Source: a beta proteobacterium AAP99 (GTDB taxonomy: Bacteria; Pseudomonadota; Gammaproteobacteria; Burkholderiales; Burkholderiaceae_C). Taken from it: DNA of 64,000 nt. Position numbers and translations under genes: made by a program. The notes beneath the pieces are model-generated. The model was not told where the DNA came from. It was given only the letters and a program-made list of their open reading frames with translations, and ran no database searches. Shown here one piece after another: positions 54,339-62,919 of this stretch. Within the stretch, counting starts at the first letter, position 1. The number at the start of each line of letters is the position of its first letter. Location of the stretch: assembly GCA_001295775.1 (NCBI GenBank), contig LJIA01000007.1, positions 162,988-226,987 on the forward strand, given 5' to 3'.

Positions 54339-54830
54339 TCAGGCGTCCAGTTCGAGCAGGCGGCCCACGCCGCGCAGGGCATGCTCCGCGGCCGCCCGGC
54401 GGACGTCGCCGCGGTCGCCGGGAAAGTGTTTCGTTTCAGTGAATACGGTGTGCGACAGCGCCCAGGCAAAACACACCATGCCCACCGGCTTGTCCGGGCT
54501 GCCGCCACCCGGGCCGGCTACCCCCGTGATCGCCAGCGCGACCTGTGCGCGGCTGTTGCGCAGCGCGCCTTCGGCCATGGCGCGGGCCGTCTCCTCGCTG
54601 ACGGCACCGTGCGCCTGCAGCGTGTCTTCCGGGACGCCCAGCATGTCTTCCTTGGCGCGGTTGGAGTAGGTGACAAAGCCCCGGTCGAAGTACAGAGACG
54701 AGCCGGCCGTCTCCGTGACGGCCGCGCTCACGAGGCCGCCCGTGCAGCTCTCCGCGCAGGTCAGCATGAGCTGCCGGGTGCGAAGCTGGCTGCCCAGCGT
54801 GGCGGCCAGACCGACGAGTTTGCTGTCCAT
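54339..54830 (-). CDS. pncC: Nicotinamide-nucleotide amidase (CinA C-terminal family)
   Basis: A 163-residue enzyme. It deamidates NMN to nicotinic acid mononucleotide for NAD recycling. Motifs: CAESCTGGLVSAAVTETAGS and AITGVAGPGGGSPDKPVGMV, both diagnostic. The N-terminal CinA domain is absent, giving the short PncC form. It follows pgpA by 46 bp. Confidence 0.93.
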   Translation of the reverse strand: MDSKLVGLAATLGSQLRTRQLMLTCAESCTGGLVSAAVTETAGSSLYFDRGFVTYSNRAKEDMLGVPEDTLQAHGAVSEETARAMAEGALRNSRAQVALAITGVAGPGGGSPDKPVGMVCFAWALSHTVFTETKHFPGDRGDVRRAAAEHALRGVGRLLELDA

Positions 54831-54876
54831 GAGCAGAGGTTCCGAAGAGCCGAGTCTGAGAGCTGCCGTCCGGACG

Positions 54877-55434
54877 CTAGCCGAACAGACGCTTGATCAG
54901 CGCAATCACCAGCAGGGTATAGAACGCGGCGACGAGGTCATCAAGCATGACCCCCGCGCCGTTCTTCCAGCGCCGATCCATCCAGCGGATGGGCTGAGGC
55001 TTGAGAATGTCGAAGAACCTGAACAGCAGCACCGCCACCAACTGGTTGGACCAGTGGGCAGGCACGAGCCAGAGCACCAGCCAGATCGCCACGATCTCGT
55101 CGATCACGAACACGCCGGCGTCCGGTTCGCCAAGCTGCCGGCCGGCCCGCTGGCAGGCCAGCACGCCCACAACCAGCGCCGTCAGCAGCACAAGTGCCTG
55201 CATGGCGGTGCTCAGAGGCTGAAGCCACACGACCCAGCTCAGCCAGCCGAACAGCGTGCCCCAGGTGCCAGGCGCGGGCTTGCCCAGCCCGCTGCCAAAC
55301 CCCATGGCGATGAAGCGCGCAGGGTCTCCGAACATCCAGCGTGCGGTGGGCAGGGGCTTCACCGGCGTCGGCTGGCGAGCCGCGCTGCCGGCCTCAACCT
55401 GCGAAGGGGCGCTAGATGCGTTCGGGTCAGTCAT
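54877..55434 (-). CDS. pgpA: Phosphatidylglycerophosphatase A
   Basis: A 185-residue inner-membrane enzyme that dephosphorylates PGP to phosphatidylglycerol. The family motif FGSGLGKPAPGTWGTLFGWL and the catalytic acidic VIDEIVAIWLVLW are present, with LKPQPIRWMDRRWKNGAGVM near the C terminus. Three to four TM segments are visible. ATG at 55434 overlaps the end of thiL by eight bases. The classic thiL-pgpA order supports the call. Confidence 0.95.
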   Translation of the reverse strand: MTDPNASSAPSQVEAGSAARQPTPVKPLPTARWMFGDPARFIAMGFGSGLGKPAPGTWGTLFGWLSWVVWLQPLSTAMQALVLLTALVVGVLACQRAGRQLGEPDAGVFVIDEIVAIWLVLWLVPAHWSNQLVAVLLFRFFDILKPQPIRWMDRRWKNGAGVMLDDLVAAFYTLLVIALIKRLFG

Positions 55435-56398
55435 CAAAGTGATCAAATCCCTGGGCTTCGAACTGCGTGGGCCGTCCATCGAGCAGCCACTCGATCTGCG
55501 GAGACTCGCCACCGGCCAGCGGCAGGATGCGGCCGATGCGCGACAGAGGCAGCTCGTGATCCTGCGCAAGCTGCTCAATGCGCGCACTTGCTCGAGGCTC
55601 GGCCGTGAAGAGCAGTTCGTAGTCGTCGCCCCCGGCTGTGGCCAGCGACAGGGCCTGCATCCGCGGCAGCCCGCGCAGCGACGCGCGCATGGGCAGGTGC
55701 GCAAGCTCCACCGCGGCCTTGCGATGGCTGGCGCGCAGGATGTGCAACAGATCGCCCGCAAGACCGTCTGATAGGTCCATCATGGAGCTGGCAATGCTCG
55801 CCAGCTCCATGCCCAGGGCCACGCGCGGCTCTGGCCAATGCAGGCGGCTGATCGCGCGCTCGCGCAGGTCCGGATCATCCACGCGGATGCGTTCCTCCAG
55901 CAGCGCCAAACCCAGCGCGGCGTCGCCCAGGGTCCCGGACACCCAGATGTCGTCACCGACCCGGGCGCCGCTGCGCAGCACGCCAGCACCATGCGGCACC
56001 AGACCCTGAACTGTGATGTTGATGACCACGAGCGGAGAGCGCGTGGTGTCACCGCCGATCAACGGGCAGTTGTGGCGCTCTGCCAGCTGGAACAGCCCGG
56101 CGCTGAAGGCCTGGAGCCAGCGCTCATCGGCCTTGGGCAGCCCGATCGACAGCAGAAAACTGTGCGGCTGTGCCCCCATCGCTGCGAGGTCCGAGAGATT
56201 CGTGGCCAGCGCCTTGTAGCCCAGGGCAGCCGGGTCCACGTCGGACAGGAAGTGCCGGCCTTCGACGAGCATGTCGGTGCTGATGCAGTGCTCGTAGCCG
56301 ACCTGTGCGCCGAAGATGGCACAGTCATCGCCGATGCCCACGCGCGCGACCTGCTGGTCGCGGGTGAAGAAGCGGCGGATCAGGTCGAACTCGCCCAA
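55427..56398 (-). CDS. thiL: Thiamine-monophosphate kinase
   Basis: A 323-residue AIR-synthase-fold kinase. It phosphorylates TMP to TPP. The opening GEFDLIRRFF and the metal loop VGIGDDCAIF are typical. STDMLVEGRHF, NLSDLAAMGAQP and IGGDTTRSPLVV follow, and MMDLSDGLAGDL is near 213-224. It begins at TTG 56398 in the expected family position, 17 bp after nusB. Confidence 0.96.
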   Translation of the reverse strand: MGEFDLIRRFFTRDQQVARVGIGDDCAIFGAQVGYEHCISTDMLVEGRHFLSDVDPAALGYKALATNLSDLAAMGAQPHSFLLSIGLPKADERWLQAFSAGLFQLAERHNCPLIGGDTTRSPLVVINITVQGLVPHGAGVLRSGARVGDDIWVSGTLGDAALGLALLEERIRVDDPDLRERAISRLHWPEPRVALGMELASIASSMMDLSDGLAGDLLHILRASHRKAAVELAHLPMRASLRGLPRMQALSLATAGGDDYELLFTAEPRASARIEQLAQDHELPLSRIGRILPLAGGESPQIEWLLDGRPTQFEAQGFDHFDD

Positions 56399-56415
56399 GG
56401 GCCGTCCCGAAGGGT

Positions 56416-56910
56416 TCAGCGGCGTGCGCCGGCAATCTCGGTGGCGCGCAGCTTCAGGGCCACCTTGTCGAGCACGCCGTTGACGTACTTGAAGCCGTCG
56501 GTGCCACCGTAGTCCTTGGCAAGCTCCACGGCTTCGTTGATCACCACGCGGTACGGGATCTCCACGTGGTGAGCCAGCTCGAAGGTGCCCAGCAGCAGCA
56601 CGCCGTGTTCGATGGGCGAGAGCTCGTTCACAGTGCGATCCAGGTGCGGCGCGAACTCCTCGCGCAGCGCGGGTGCGTTGTGCAGCACACCCGAAAGCAG
56701 GGCGTCGAAGTGCACGCGATCCGCACGATCAAAGCCGGTCACGCCGCGCATGTGCGCATCGATCACGCCGAGATCGTCCTGATTCACGAGCCAGGAGTAG
56801 ATGCCTTGCAGTGCGAACTCGCGCGAACGGCGGCGGGCGGACTTCGGTGTGCCGCGTCGCTCGGAGGGCGGCTCGCTCAGGCGGGGCGGGCTGGCGGGGG
56901 TGTTGCTCAT
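56416..56910 (-). CDS. nusB: Transcription antitermination factor NusB
   Basis: A 164-residue all-helical protein that binds boxA RNA with Nus[33 protein letters not shown] and [20 protein letters not shown] are the conserved regions. A polar N-terminal extension of about 25 residues precedes the domain. Its ATG overlaps the ribH stop (ATGA). The ribH-nusB order is the common proteobacterial one. Confidence 0.97.
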   Translation of the reverse strand: MSNTPASPPRLSEPPSERRGTPKSARRRSREFALQGIYSWLVNQDDLGVIDAHMRGVTGFDRADRVHFDALLSGVLHNAPALREEFAPHLDRTVNELSPIEHGVLLLGTFELAHHVEIPYRVVINEAVELAKDYGGTDGFKYVNGVLDKVALKLRATEIAGARR

Positions 56911-57377
56911 TGCGCCTCGCCTTCGTCGTTCAATGCGAAGGCCATGTTGGCCATTTCGACGGCGACCTGCGCGCAGTCCGCGCCCTTGCTGATGCGTGCG
57001 TAGGCCTGCTCGTCCGTCTCGCAGGTCAGTACGCCGTTGGCGATCACGATGCCTTCATCGAGCGACACGCGCGTGATGCCTGCGGCCATCTCGTTGCTCA
57101 CGACTTCAAAGTGATAGGTCTCGCCGCGCACCACGGCGCCCAGAGCGATCAGCGCGTCAAAGGCGCCGGTACGTGCGAGCTGCTGGCAGGCCAGCGGGAT
57201 CTCCAGTGCGCCGGGCACCGTGATCAGGGTGATGTCGTCGTCCGCCACGCCCAGGCGCTTGAGTTCTGCCAGCGCAGAGTCGCGCAGCGCGACGCAGATA
57301 CCTTCGTTGAAGCGGGCCTGCACGATGGCGATGGAGAGGCCTTCGCCATCCAGATCGGGTTCGAGGGTGTCGATCAT
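56907..57377 (-). CDS. ribH: 6,7-dimethyl-8-ribityllumazine synthase
   Basis: A 156-residue riboflavin-pathway enzyme that forms icosahedral or pentameric particles. The substrate motifs [35 protein letters not shown] and [15 protein letters not shown] are present. It lies 9 bp after ribBX and overlaps nusB. Confidence 0.97.
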   Translation of the reverse strand: MIDTLEPDLDGEGLSIAIVQARFNEGICVALRDSALAELKRLGVADDDITLITVPGALEIPLACQQLARTGAFDALIALGAVVRGETYHFEVVSNEMAAGITRVSLDEGIVIANGVLTCETDEQAYARISKGADCAQVAVEMANMAFALNDEGEAQ

Positions 57378-57386
57378 TCTTCTTCC

Positions 57387-58502
57387 TTATTCCACGTAAC
57401 CCGTGACTTGCAGATCAAAGCCGGCCATGGAGGGCATCTTGCGCGGCTTGGCCAGCAGCTTCATCTTGCCCACATTCAGCGCCTTGAGGATCTGTGCGCC
57501 GATGCCGTAGGTGCGCAGGTCCATGCGGTACTGGATGGTGCTGCCGCTGGCAAAGCCCTTGGCATCCACTTCGGCCAAGGCCTCGAACTGGCTCTGCAGA
57601 TGGTCTGCAGTCTCGCCGCAATTGAGCAGCACCAGCACGCCCTGCGGCGCCTTGGACAGCTCAGCCAGCGCGCGGTCCACCGGCCAGGAGTGGCTGGACG
57701 TGCGGGTGTCGATCAGATCCAGCACCGACAGCGGCTCATGCACGCGAACGAGGGTCTCGACTTCGTGGTTGATCGGGCCCTTGACCAGCGCCAGGTGGCC
57801 TGCGCCACCCGTCTTGTCGCGGAACATCACGGCCTCGAACTCGCCGTGGTGGGTACGGACCTTGCGGCTCGCCACGCGCGACACGAGGCTCTCATTGGCG
57901 GCGCGGTACTGGATCAGGTCGGCAATCGTGCCGATCTTCAAGCCGTGTTCGGTGGCGTACTCCATGAGGTCCGGCAGGCGGGCCATCGTGCCGTCGTCCT
58001 TCATGATCTCGCAGATCACGGCGGCTGGCGTGAGTCCGGCCATCGCGGTCAGGTCGCAGCCCGCTTCGGTGTGGCCGGCGCGGATCAGCACGCCGCCCTC
58101 CACCGCACGCACCGGGAAGATATGGCCGGGCTGCACGATGTCACCGGGCACGGCGTCAGCCGCCACCGCGGTGCGGATGGTGTGGGCGCGGTCTGCGGCG
58201 GAGATGCCAGTGGTCACGCCTTCAGCCGCCTCGATGGAAAGCGTGAAGTTCGTGCCGGTGCGGGTGCCGTTGTGGCTGACCATCAGGGGCAGATTGAGCT
58301 GGCGGCAGCGTTCGCCGGTCAGCGTCAGGCAGATCAGCCCGCGGGCATGCTTGGCCATGAAGTTGATGGCCTCGGGGGTGACGTGATCGGCCGCGAGGAC
58401 GAGGTCGCCTTCGTTTTCGCGGTCTTCTTCGTCGACCAGAATCACCATGCGACCGGCCTTGAGTTCGGCAACGATCTCCGGCGTGGATGAAATACGTGTC
58501 AT
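57387..58502 (-). CDS. ribB: 3,4-dihydroxy-2-butanone-4-phosphate synthase with degenerate GTP-cyclohydrolase II domain (RibBX)
   Basis: A 371-residue fusion. The N-terminal RibB half is intact (VILVDEEDRENEGDLVLAAD; GHIFPVRAVEGGVLIRAGHT). The C-terminal RibA-like half keeps DLRTYGIGAQILKALNVGKM. It has lost the zinc cysteines: the usual CLTGD...LRCDC stretch reads LSVLDLIDTRTSSHSWPVD. The RQEGRGIGL motif is also missing. RibA activity is therefore unlikely, and another ribA is needed elsewhere. ATG at 58502 is used. No FMN riboswitch motif is seen upstream. Confidence 0.92.
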   Translation of the reverse strand: MTRISSTPEIVAELKAGRMVILVDEEDRENEGDLVLAADHVTPEAINFMAKHARGLICLTLTGERCRQLNLPLMVSHNGTRTGTNFTLSIEAAEGVTTGISAADRAHTIRTAVAADAVPGDIVQPGHIFPVRAVEGGVLIRAGHTEAGCDLTAMAGLTPAAVICEIMKDDGTMARLPDLMEYATEHGLKIGTIADLIQYRAANESLVSRVASRKVRTHHGEFEAVMFRDKTGGAGHLALVKGPINHEVETLVRVHEPLSVLDLIDTRTSSHSWPVDRALAELSKAPQGVLVLLNCGETADHLQSQFEALAEVDAKGFASGSTIQYRMDLRTYGIGAQILKALNVGKMKLLAKPRKMPSMAGFDLQVTGYVE

Positions 58503-58553
58503 GCCCAGCATTCTACCGGGCGCCCCTTGCACGGCCGGAACGGCTTTCCGTAG

Positions 58554-58606
58554 TATCCATGCGGGTTTTCAGGCGATTTGCCTTGGAAAGCCGCACCAGA
58601 CAAGCG
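58554..58606 (-). repeat. Dispersed palindromic element, copy 6 (orientation B)
   Basis: Reads CATGCGGGTTTTCAGGCGAT, then TTGCCTTGGAAAGCCGCACC and AGACAAGCG. The second hairpin here is AGGC/GCCT instead of the CCA/TGG pairing seen elsewhere, so pairing is kept by different bases. It lies 50 bp upstream of the ribBX start. Confidence 0.75.
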
Positions 58607-58640
58607 TCTTGCAATTCGCATGCATCTTGCAAGACTTTTT
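58606..58640 (+). terminator. Hairpin with T-run of unknown owner, upstream of the comEA-like gene
   Basis: GTCTTGCAA pairs perfectly with TTGCAAGAC (58627-58635) around a 12-base loop and is followed by TTTTT on the plus strand. No plus-strand gene ends here. It could end a short antisense or intergenic transcript, or insulate the comEA-like gene. Confidence 0.5.
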
Positions 58641-58748
58641 CGGCCTTCAGCGCTTGAAGTGCCGCTGCCCATACAGAATCATCCGGCTGCGGCAGGCGTT
58701 TGCCTGGGGCACGCGTGCCGCGCAACCACTACCCCGACGGGAGGATCC

Positions 58749-59051
58749 ATGAAGAAGTTTGCAGCCCTGATTACCGCCGCCCTGCTCGCCGCCAGCCTGC
58801 CCGTGCTGGCCAAGGACGAGAAGAAGCCCGCTGCCGATGCCAAGGCCGCCCCGGCGGCCACGGCCCAGGTGGACCTGAACAGCGCCACCAGGGAAGAACT
58901 CATGAAGCTCGACGGCATCGGCGAAGCCCGCGCTGACGCCATCATCAAGGGCCGCCCTTACAAGGGCAAGGACGAGCTCGTTGCCAAGAAGATTCTGCCC
59001 AAGGCTGTGTACGACAAGATCAAGGACAAGATCATCGCCAAGCAGAAGTAA
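58749..59051 (+). CDS. ComEA-like helix-hairpin-helix DNA-binding protein
   Basis: A 100-residue protein. A signal peptide ([20 protein letters not shown], cut near LA-KD) precedes a short Lys/Ala linker and a double helix-hairpin-helix domain ([20 protein letters not shown], then [20 protein letters not shown]). ComEA binds DNA in the periplasm during natural uptake; many betaproteobacteria have this short form without other com genes nearby. GGGAGGATCC gives a good ribosome site. A terminator follows. Confidence 0.88.
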   Translation: MKKFAALITAALLAASLPVLAKDEKKPAADAKAAPAATAQVDLNSATREELMKLDGIGEARADAIIKGRPYKGKDELVAKKILPKAVYDKIKDKIIAKQK

Positions 59052-59067
59052 GCGGTGCGGCCGCTGC

Positions 59068-59104
59068 AAACGGGTCGTCTGGCAGTCGCCGGCCGACCCG
59101 TTTT
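59068..59104 (+). terminator. Intrinsic terminator after the comEA-like gene
   Basis: AAACGGGTCG pairs with CGACCCGTTT (59094-59103), with inner GGC/GCC pairing in the loop and a TTTT end. Confidence 0.88.
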
Positions 59105-59125
59105 GCTTTGCTAACCTGCCGCCCC

Positions 59126-59719
59126 ATGCCCAGTTCCACCCCCATCGAACTGTTCGTCGGCCTCGGCAACCCCGGCCCGGAGTACGAACAGACGCGCCAC
59201 AACGCCGGCTTCTGGTTCATCGACAACCTGGCGCATCGGCTCAACATCCGCATGGCCGTAGAGCGCGGCTTCAACGCGGAGTTCGGCCGCGGCAAGGTCA
59301 ACGGGCGTGATGTGTTTCTGGTGAAGCCGCTGACCTACATGAACCGCAGCGGCCAGAGCGTCAGTGCAGTGATGCGCTTCTACAAGCTCACCGCAGCGCA
59401 GCTGCTGGTGATCCATGACGAGCTGGACCTGCTGCCCGGCACGGTCAAGATGAAGAAGGGCGGCGGCAACGGCGGCCACAACGGCCTGAAGGACATTCAG
59501 GCGCACCTGAACACGCCGGACTACTGGCGCCTGCGCCTGGGCATCGGACACCCCCGTACCCTGGCCCTGCAGCAGGAGGTGGTGGACTTTGTGCTGCACC
59601 GCCCGAGCCGCGAGCACCTCACGCAGATCGAAGGCGTGATCGACCGCGCGCTGGATGTGATGCCCGACGCGATGGCCGGCGAGGTGGATCGGGCGGTGAT
59701 GAAGCTGCATAGCGCATGA
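59126..59719 (+). CDS. pth: Peptidyl-tRNA hydrolase
   Basis: A 197-residue enzyme that frees tRNA from dropped-off peptidyl-tRNA. Conserved: [20 protein letters not shown] (catalytic His), [26 protein letters not shown] (Asp) and [18 protein letters not shown] at 59126 matches the family start. It overlaps the next gene by ATGA. The common rplY-pth pairing is not kept here. Confidence 0.97.
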   Translation: MPSSTPIELFVGLGNPGPEYEQTRHNAGFWFIDNLAHRLNIRMAVERGFNAEFGRGKVNGRDVFLVKPLTYMNRSGQSVSAVMRFYKLTAAQLLVIHDELDLLPGTVKMKKGGGNGGHNGLKDIQAHLNTPDYWRLRLGIGHPRTLALQQEVVDFVLHRPSREHLTQIEGVIDRALDVMPDAMAGEVDRAVMKLHSA

Positions 59720-60807
59720 GCGCGGCACAGCCCTTTCGGCTGCTGGCGGGCCCCAGGGCCCTGAAGCACATCCGTGAACACGGGCTGCTGGCGCAGGACA
59801 TTGCCTGCGTCCCCGCCGCAGCCGGCGGCCCCAAGGGGCTGATCCTCAACGCGCTGGACAAGCACCTCTTCGGCACCTGGCTGGCCGCGGCACCGCGCCG
59901 GCGTGAGCTGATCGGCGCGTCCATCGGCGCATGGCGCATGGCCTGTGGCGCGGCGAGTGACCCGGTGCAGGCCTTCGATGATCTGGCGCGCTGCTATATC
60001 GAAGAGCAGCGCTACACCGGCAAGCCGGACAGCCGGGAGATCTCGCGCGTCGCGCGCACCCTGCTCGAAGGCGTGGTGCTGCCGCGGCGCGAGGCCATGC
60101 TCAGCCACCCGCAGCATCGCCTGCAGGTGCTGGTGAACCGCGGGACCGGTCCGCTGGGGCCGGGCAGCACGGCGCACAAGCGCGGCTTCGCGCAGGCCGC
60201 GCTGGCCAATGCCGTGGGCCGCAGGCGGCTGGCGGGCTACATGGAGCGCTTCGTCTTCCACGGCGAGTCCGGCGTGGCGCCGATCTTCGAGACGCGCTTT
60301 GATGCCTTTGCCAACCACAAGGTGCGATTCTCCGAGCGCAACTTCGACGACGCCATGGTCGCCACCGGCTCCATTCCGCTGGTGCTGGACGCCGTGCGCG
60401 ACATCGCCGACGCGCCGCCCGGCTGGTACTGGGACGGCGGCATCATCGACTACCACCTGCACCTGCCCTACGACCGGCTGGATGGCCTGACCCTGTATCC
60501 GCACTTCTCACCCAGCATCACGCCAGGCTGGCTGGACAAGTTTGCGCCCTGGCGCAAGGCGCACAAGGATGCGAATCGCCACTGGATGGACACCCTCGTG
60601 ATCGTCTGCCCCAGCGACAGCTTCGTGGCCTCGCTGCCCGGCGGCAGCATTCCGGATCGCAAGGACTTCCAGCGCTTCGGCCCCAACTGGCAGGCGCGCG
60701 AGGCCAAGTGGAAGCCGGCGATTGCGCAGGCGCAGGCGCTGGCGGATGCCTGGCATGCGCTGGCCGAGCGCGAGGGCTTTGCCGATGTGGTGGAGCCGCT
60801 GTACTGA
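59716..60807 (+). CDS. Patatin-like phospholipase-family protein
   Basis: A 363-residue serine acyl hydrolase. The nucleophile elbow is [15 protein letters not shown] (G-x-S-x-G). The oxyanion region is [12 protein letters not shown] and the dyad Asp is in [11 protein letters not shown]. It has no signal peptide, suggesting a cytoplasmic lipase, phospholipase or thioesterase. ATG overlaps the pth stop. Substrate unknown. Confidence 0.88.
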   Translation: MSAAQPFRLLAGPRALKHIREHGLLAQDIACVPAAAGGPKGLILNALDKHLFGTWLAAAPRRRELIGASIGAWRMACGAASDPVQAFDDLARCYIEEQRYTGKPDSREISRVARTLLEGVVLPRREAMLSHPQHRLQVLVNRGTGPLGPGSTAHKRGFAQAALANAVGRRRLAGYMERFVFHGESGVAPIFETRFDAFANHKVRFSERNFDDAMVATGSIPLVLDAVRDIADAPPGWYWDGGIIDYHLHLPYDRLDGLTLYPHFSPSITPGWLDKFAPWRKAHKDANRHWMDTLVIVCPSDSFVASLPGGSIPDRKDFQRFGPNWQAREAKWKPAIAQAQALADAWHALAEREGFADVVEPLY

Positions 60808-60856
60808 GTCGCGGTGCCGACTGCGCTGTTTCAGGTGCAGCGCGCGGCTGGGCGGT

Positions 60857-61291
60857 TCAGGCAGCGGCTTCGCCTGGCGCGGTCTTCTCGATCAACCGGT
60901 CCCGATACTTCGCCGTGAAGCGCAGCCAGTGACCCTGCTGGGTGATGCGGTGCCAGACCGCACGCTTTTCGATCAAGCCCATGCCGGTCCAGCGAGTGAC
61001 TTCATCGAAGCTGCGGCCGCAGCCGCTGCAGTGCTCGTCGCCCACGCTGGTGGAGCAGATGGCGATGCAGGGGGAGTCCGGCAGGGTGGCGGCCCATTGC
61101 TCGTAGGCGGAGAGGGCCTCCAGCGAGCAGTCGGCTTCATCCACCGACTTGCTGCGCGCCGCAATCATGTGGCCATAGAGATCGGCCAGGGCGTGCGTCT
61201 CGCGCGCCAGGTGGACGCCATCCACCGAGGGGGCGCGGTTGCGCCACCAGTTGATGGCGGCTTCCAGGTCGTCGATGTGAATGCTGCTCAC
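60857..61291 (-). CDS. DUF3717/DUF1289 two-part protein
   Basis: A 144-residue soluble protein. The N terminus (MSSIHIDDLEAAINWWRNRA) matches DUF3717. The middle, SPCIAICSTSVGDEHCSGCG followed by RSFDEVTRW, is the four-cysteine DUF1289 motif likely binding zinc or iron-sulfur. Function of both parts is unknown. The combined form occurs in betaproteobacteria. Confidence 0.85.
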   Translation of the reverse strand: MSSIHIDDLEAAINWWRNRAPSVDGVHLARETHALADLYGHMIAARSKSVDEADCSLEALSAYEQWAATLPDSPCIAICSTSVGDEHCSGCGRSFDEVTRWTGMGLIEKRAVWHRITQQGHWLRFTAKYRDRLIEKTAPGEAAA

Positions 61292-61329
61292 TGCGTGTAC
61301 TGCTTTCGGGTGGTGCGTTGCAGCTAGGC

Positions 61330-62028
61330 TCAGATGTGCCGGGTCAGGCCGCCATCGACGCGGATGTTCTGGCCGGTGATGTAGGCACCGCCCTCGCTCA
61401 CCAGAAAGGCCACGGTCCTGGCAATCTCTTCTGCCTTGCCGTAGCGCTGCATGGGAATCTTCGCGCGGCGCTCTTCTTTCTCGGGCAGGCTGTCGATGAA
61501 GCCGGGCAGCACGTTGTTCATGCGGATGTTGTCCGCGGCATAGCGGTCCGCAAAGATCTTGGTGAAGCTGGCCAGCGCGGCGCGCATGGGCGCTGAGACC
61601 GGGAAAGTGGCCTCGGGCTCGAAGGCCCAGGCGGTGGAGATGTTCACGAAGCTGCCGCCGCCTTTCATCTGCATCAGCGGCACCACCTTGCGCGCAAGCC
61701 GGATGACTGGAATTAGGATCGTGTCCAGACCTTTGTGCCAGTCCTCACTCGAAATCTCCAGCAGTTCACCCTTCGGAGGATGGGGCGCCGAGTTCACCAC
61801 CGCGTCAATGCGGCCGAAGGCGCCCAGCGTCGCATGCACCGCGCGCTGCAGATCGTCCTCGTCCAGCACGCTGCCCGTGATGCCGATGCCGCCGAGCTTC
61901 TCGCCCAGCGCCTCGCCCTTGCCGGAGGACGACATCACGGCGACCTGCCAGCCCTGGGCGGCGAGTTCCTTCGCACACGCCGCTCCCATTCCTGATCCGG
62001 CGGCGGTGACAAGTGCGACTTTGGTCAT
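61330..62028 (-). CDS. Short-chain dehydrogenase/reductase with atypical active site
   Basis: A 232-residue Rossmann protein. The nucleotide motif is VTAAGSGMGAACAKEL and NNVLPGFIDSLPEKEERRAK is well formed. The usual Y-x-x-x-K is absent: the stretch after the Ser (NISTAWAFEPEATF) reads PVSAPMRAALASF. The C-terminal GGAYITGQNIRVDGGLTRHI is typical. Catalytic chemistry may differ from classical SDRs, or the protein may only bind cofactor. Substrate unknown. Confidence 0.85.
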   Translation of the reverse strand: MTKVALVTAAGSGMGAACAKELAAQGWQVAVMSSSGKGEALGEKLGGIGITGSVLDEDDLQRAVHATLGAFGRIDAVVNSAPHPPKGELLEISSEDWHKGLDTILIPVIRLARKVVPLMQMKGGGSFVNISTAWAFEPEATFPVSAPMRAALASFTKIFADRYAADNIRMNNVLPGFIDSLPEKEERRAKIPMQRYGKAEEIARTVAFLVSEGGAYITGQNIRVDGGLTRHI

Positions 62029-62059
62029 GTGGGCGTCCGTATTGGGGTGAGTTTCAAAG

Positions 62060-62123
62060 TGCTTTCCGCTTGTCCCGCCTCATTCTTCAGGCGATTTGCC
62101 TTGGAAAGGCGCATGGATGCTGG
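62060..62123 (+). repeat. Dispersed palindromic element, copy 7 (mixed orientation)
   Basis: Begins GCTTTCCGCTTGTCCCGCC, continues TTCTTCAGGCGATTTGCC and TTGGAAAGGCGCATGGATGC. It is the first of two neighbouring copies facing each other. Confidence 0.75.
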
Positions 62124-62143
62124 GCTTGATATGTTTTCAGACG

Positions 62144-62215
62144 CCAGCATCCAGCATTCATGCGGTTCTCCAGACCAAATTGGCCGGAAAACCTTGCCAG
62201 ACAAGCGGAAAGCCT
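62144..62215 (-). repeat. Dispersed palindromic element, copy 8 (orientation B)
   Basis: Reads CCAGCATCCAGCATTCATGC, then GGTTCTCCAGACCAAATTGG, and CCAGACAAGCGGAAAGCC. It is inverted relative to copy 7, separated by 20 bp, with GGATGCTGG and CCAGCATCC facing. This is the layout of REP pairs (BIMEs). Confidence 0.8.
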
Positions 62216-62240
62216 TTGCAGTTTCGCGCTGCAGAGGCAA

Positions 62241-62275
62241 CAAAGCGGTGCTGGGTTCGCCCGAGCACCGCTTTG
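62241..62275 (-). terminator. Terminator downstream of the peroxiredoxin gene
   Basis: CAAAGCGGTGCT pairs with AGCACCGCTTTG around an 11-base GC loop, 14 bp after the stop of the peroxiredoxin gene. TTTGTT follows on the minus strand. Confidence 0.75.
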
Positions 62276-62289
62276 CGCAGCCGTCTTGA

Positions 62290-62793
62290 TTACAGCTGGG
62301 CCAGCACGCTCTCTGCCGAGGACACCTCAAACTTGCCCGGGGCTTCGCGGCCCAGCCAGGTCACGGCGCCGTTGTCCACGATCATGGCGTAGCGGTCGCT
62401 GCGCAGGCCCATGCCGCGGGCGGTCAGGTCGAGCGTCAAGCCCAGCGCTTGGCTGTAGGTGGCGCTGCCGTCGCCCATCATGCGCACCTTCTCGCCAACG
62501 CCCTGGTCCTTGCCCCAGGCATGCATCACGAAGGCGTCATTCACGGAGAGGCACCAGATCTCGTCCACGCCCTTGGCGCGAAGCGCGTCGTAACGCGTCA
62601 CGTAGCCCGGCAGGTGCTTGGCCGAGCAGGTCGGCGTGTAGGCGCCGGGCAGGCCGAAGATCACGATCTTCTTGCCCTTGATGGCGTCTTCCACCTTGAT
62701 CGGGTTGGGGCCGATGGAGCAGCCGTCCTTCTCGACTTCGAAGAATTCGTACAGGGTGCCGGCGGGCAGGGCATTGCCTACGGAGATCGTCAT
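62290..62793 (-). CDS. Peroxiredoxin (Prx5-like, AhpC/TSA-Redoxin family)
   Basis: A 167-residue thiol peroxidase. The peroxidatic cysteine is C56 in GLPGAYTPTCSAKHLPGYV, the Prx5 active-site pattern. WCLSVNDAFVMHAWG and GDGSATYSQALGLTLDL are further family regions. The resolving cysteine position is not certain. It should reduce H2O2 or organic hydroperoxides with a glutathione- or thioredoxin-type donor. Confidence 0.93.
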   Translation of the reverse strand: MTISVGNALPAGTLYEFFEVEKDGCSIGPNPIKVEDAIKGKKIVIFGLPGAYTPTCSAKHLPGYVTRYDALRAKGVDEIWCLSVNDAFVMHAWGKDQGVGEKVRMMGDGSATYSQALGLTLDLTARGMGLRSDRYAMIVDNGAVTWLGREAPGKFEVSSAESVLAQL

Positions 62794-62850
62794 TGTTTTC
62801 GCTCCACGGGAGGTTGAAGAGGGAGCAGCGAGTGTACGGGCGCAAGCACG

Positions 62851-62887
62851 CGGCCGCCTGTGGGGGTCATCCCCCGGCAGGCGGCCG
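62851..62887 (-). terminator. Long GC hairpin after the 62920 gene
   Basis: CGGCCGCCTG pairs with CAGGCGGCCG, and inside it GGGGG pairs with CCCCC around TCAT. It lies 33 bp beyond the stop of the small membrane-protein gene. No T-run follows, but stability is very high. Confidence 0.6.
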
Positions 62888-62919
62888 CAGCGGTACGGCG
62901 TGAAGCGTGCTGCTGTGCG

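Noticed and set aside
58503..58740. FMN riboswitch ahead of ribBX
   Set aside because: The conserved AGGGTGAAATTC and related FMN-element blocks are absent; only a dispersed repeat and a hairpin are present.
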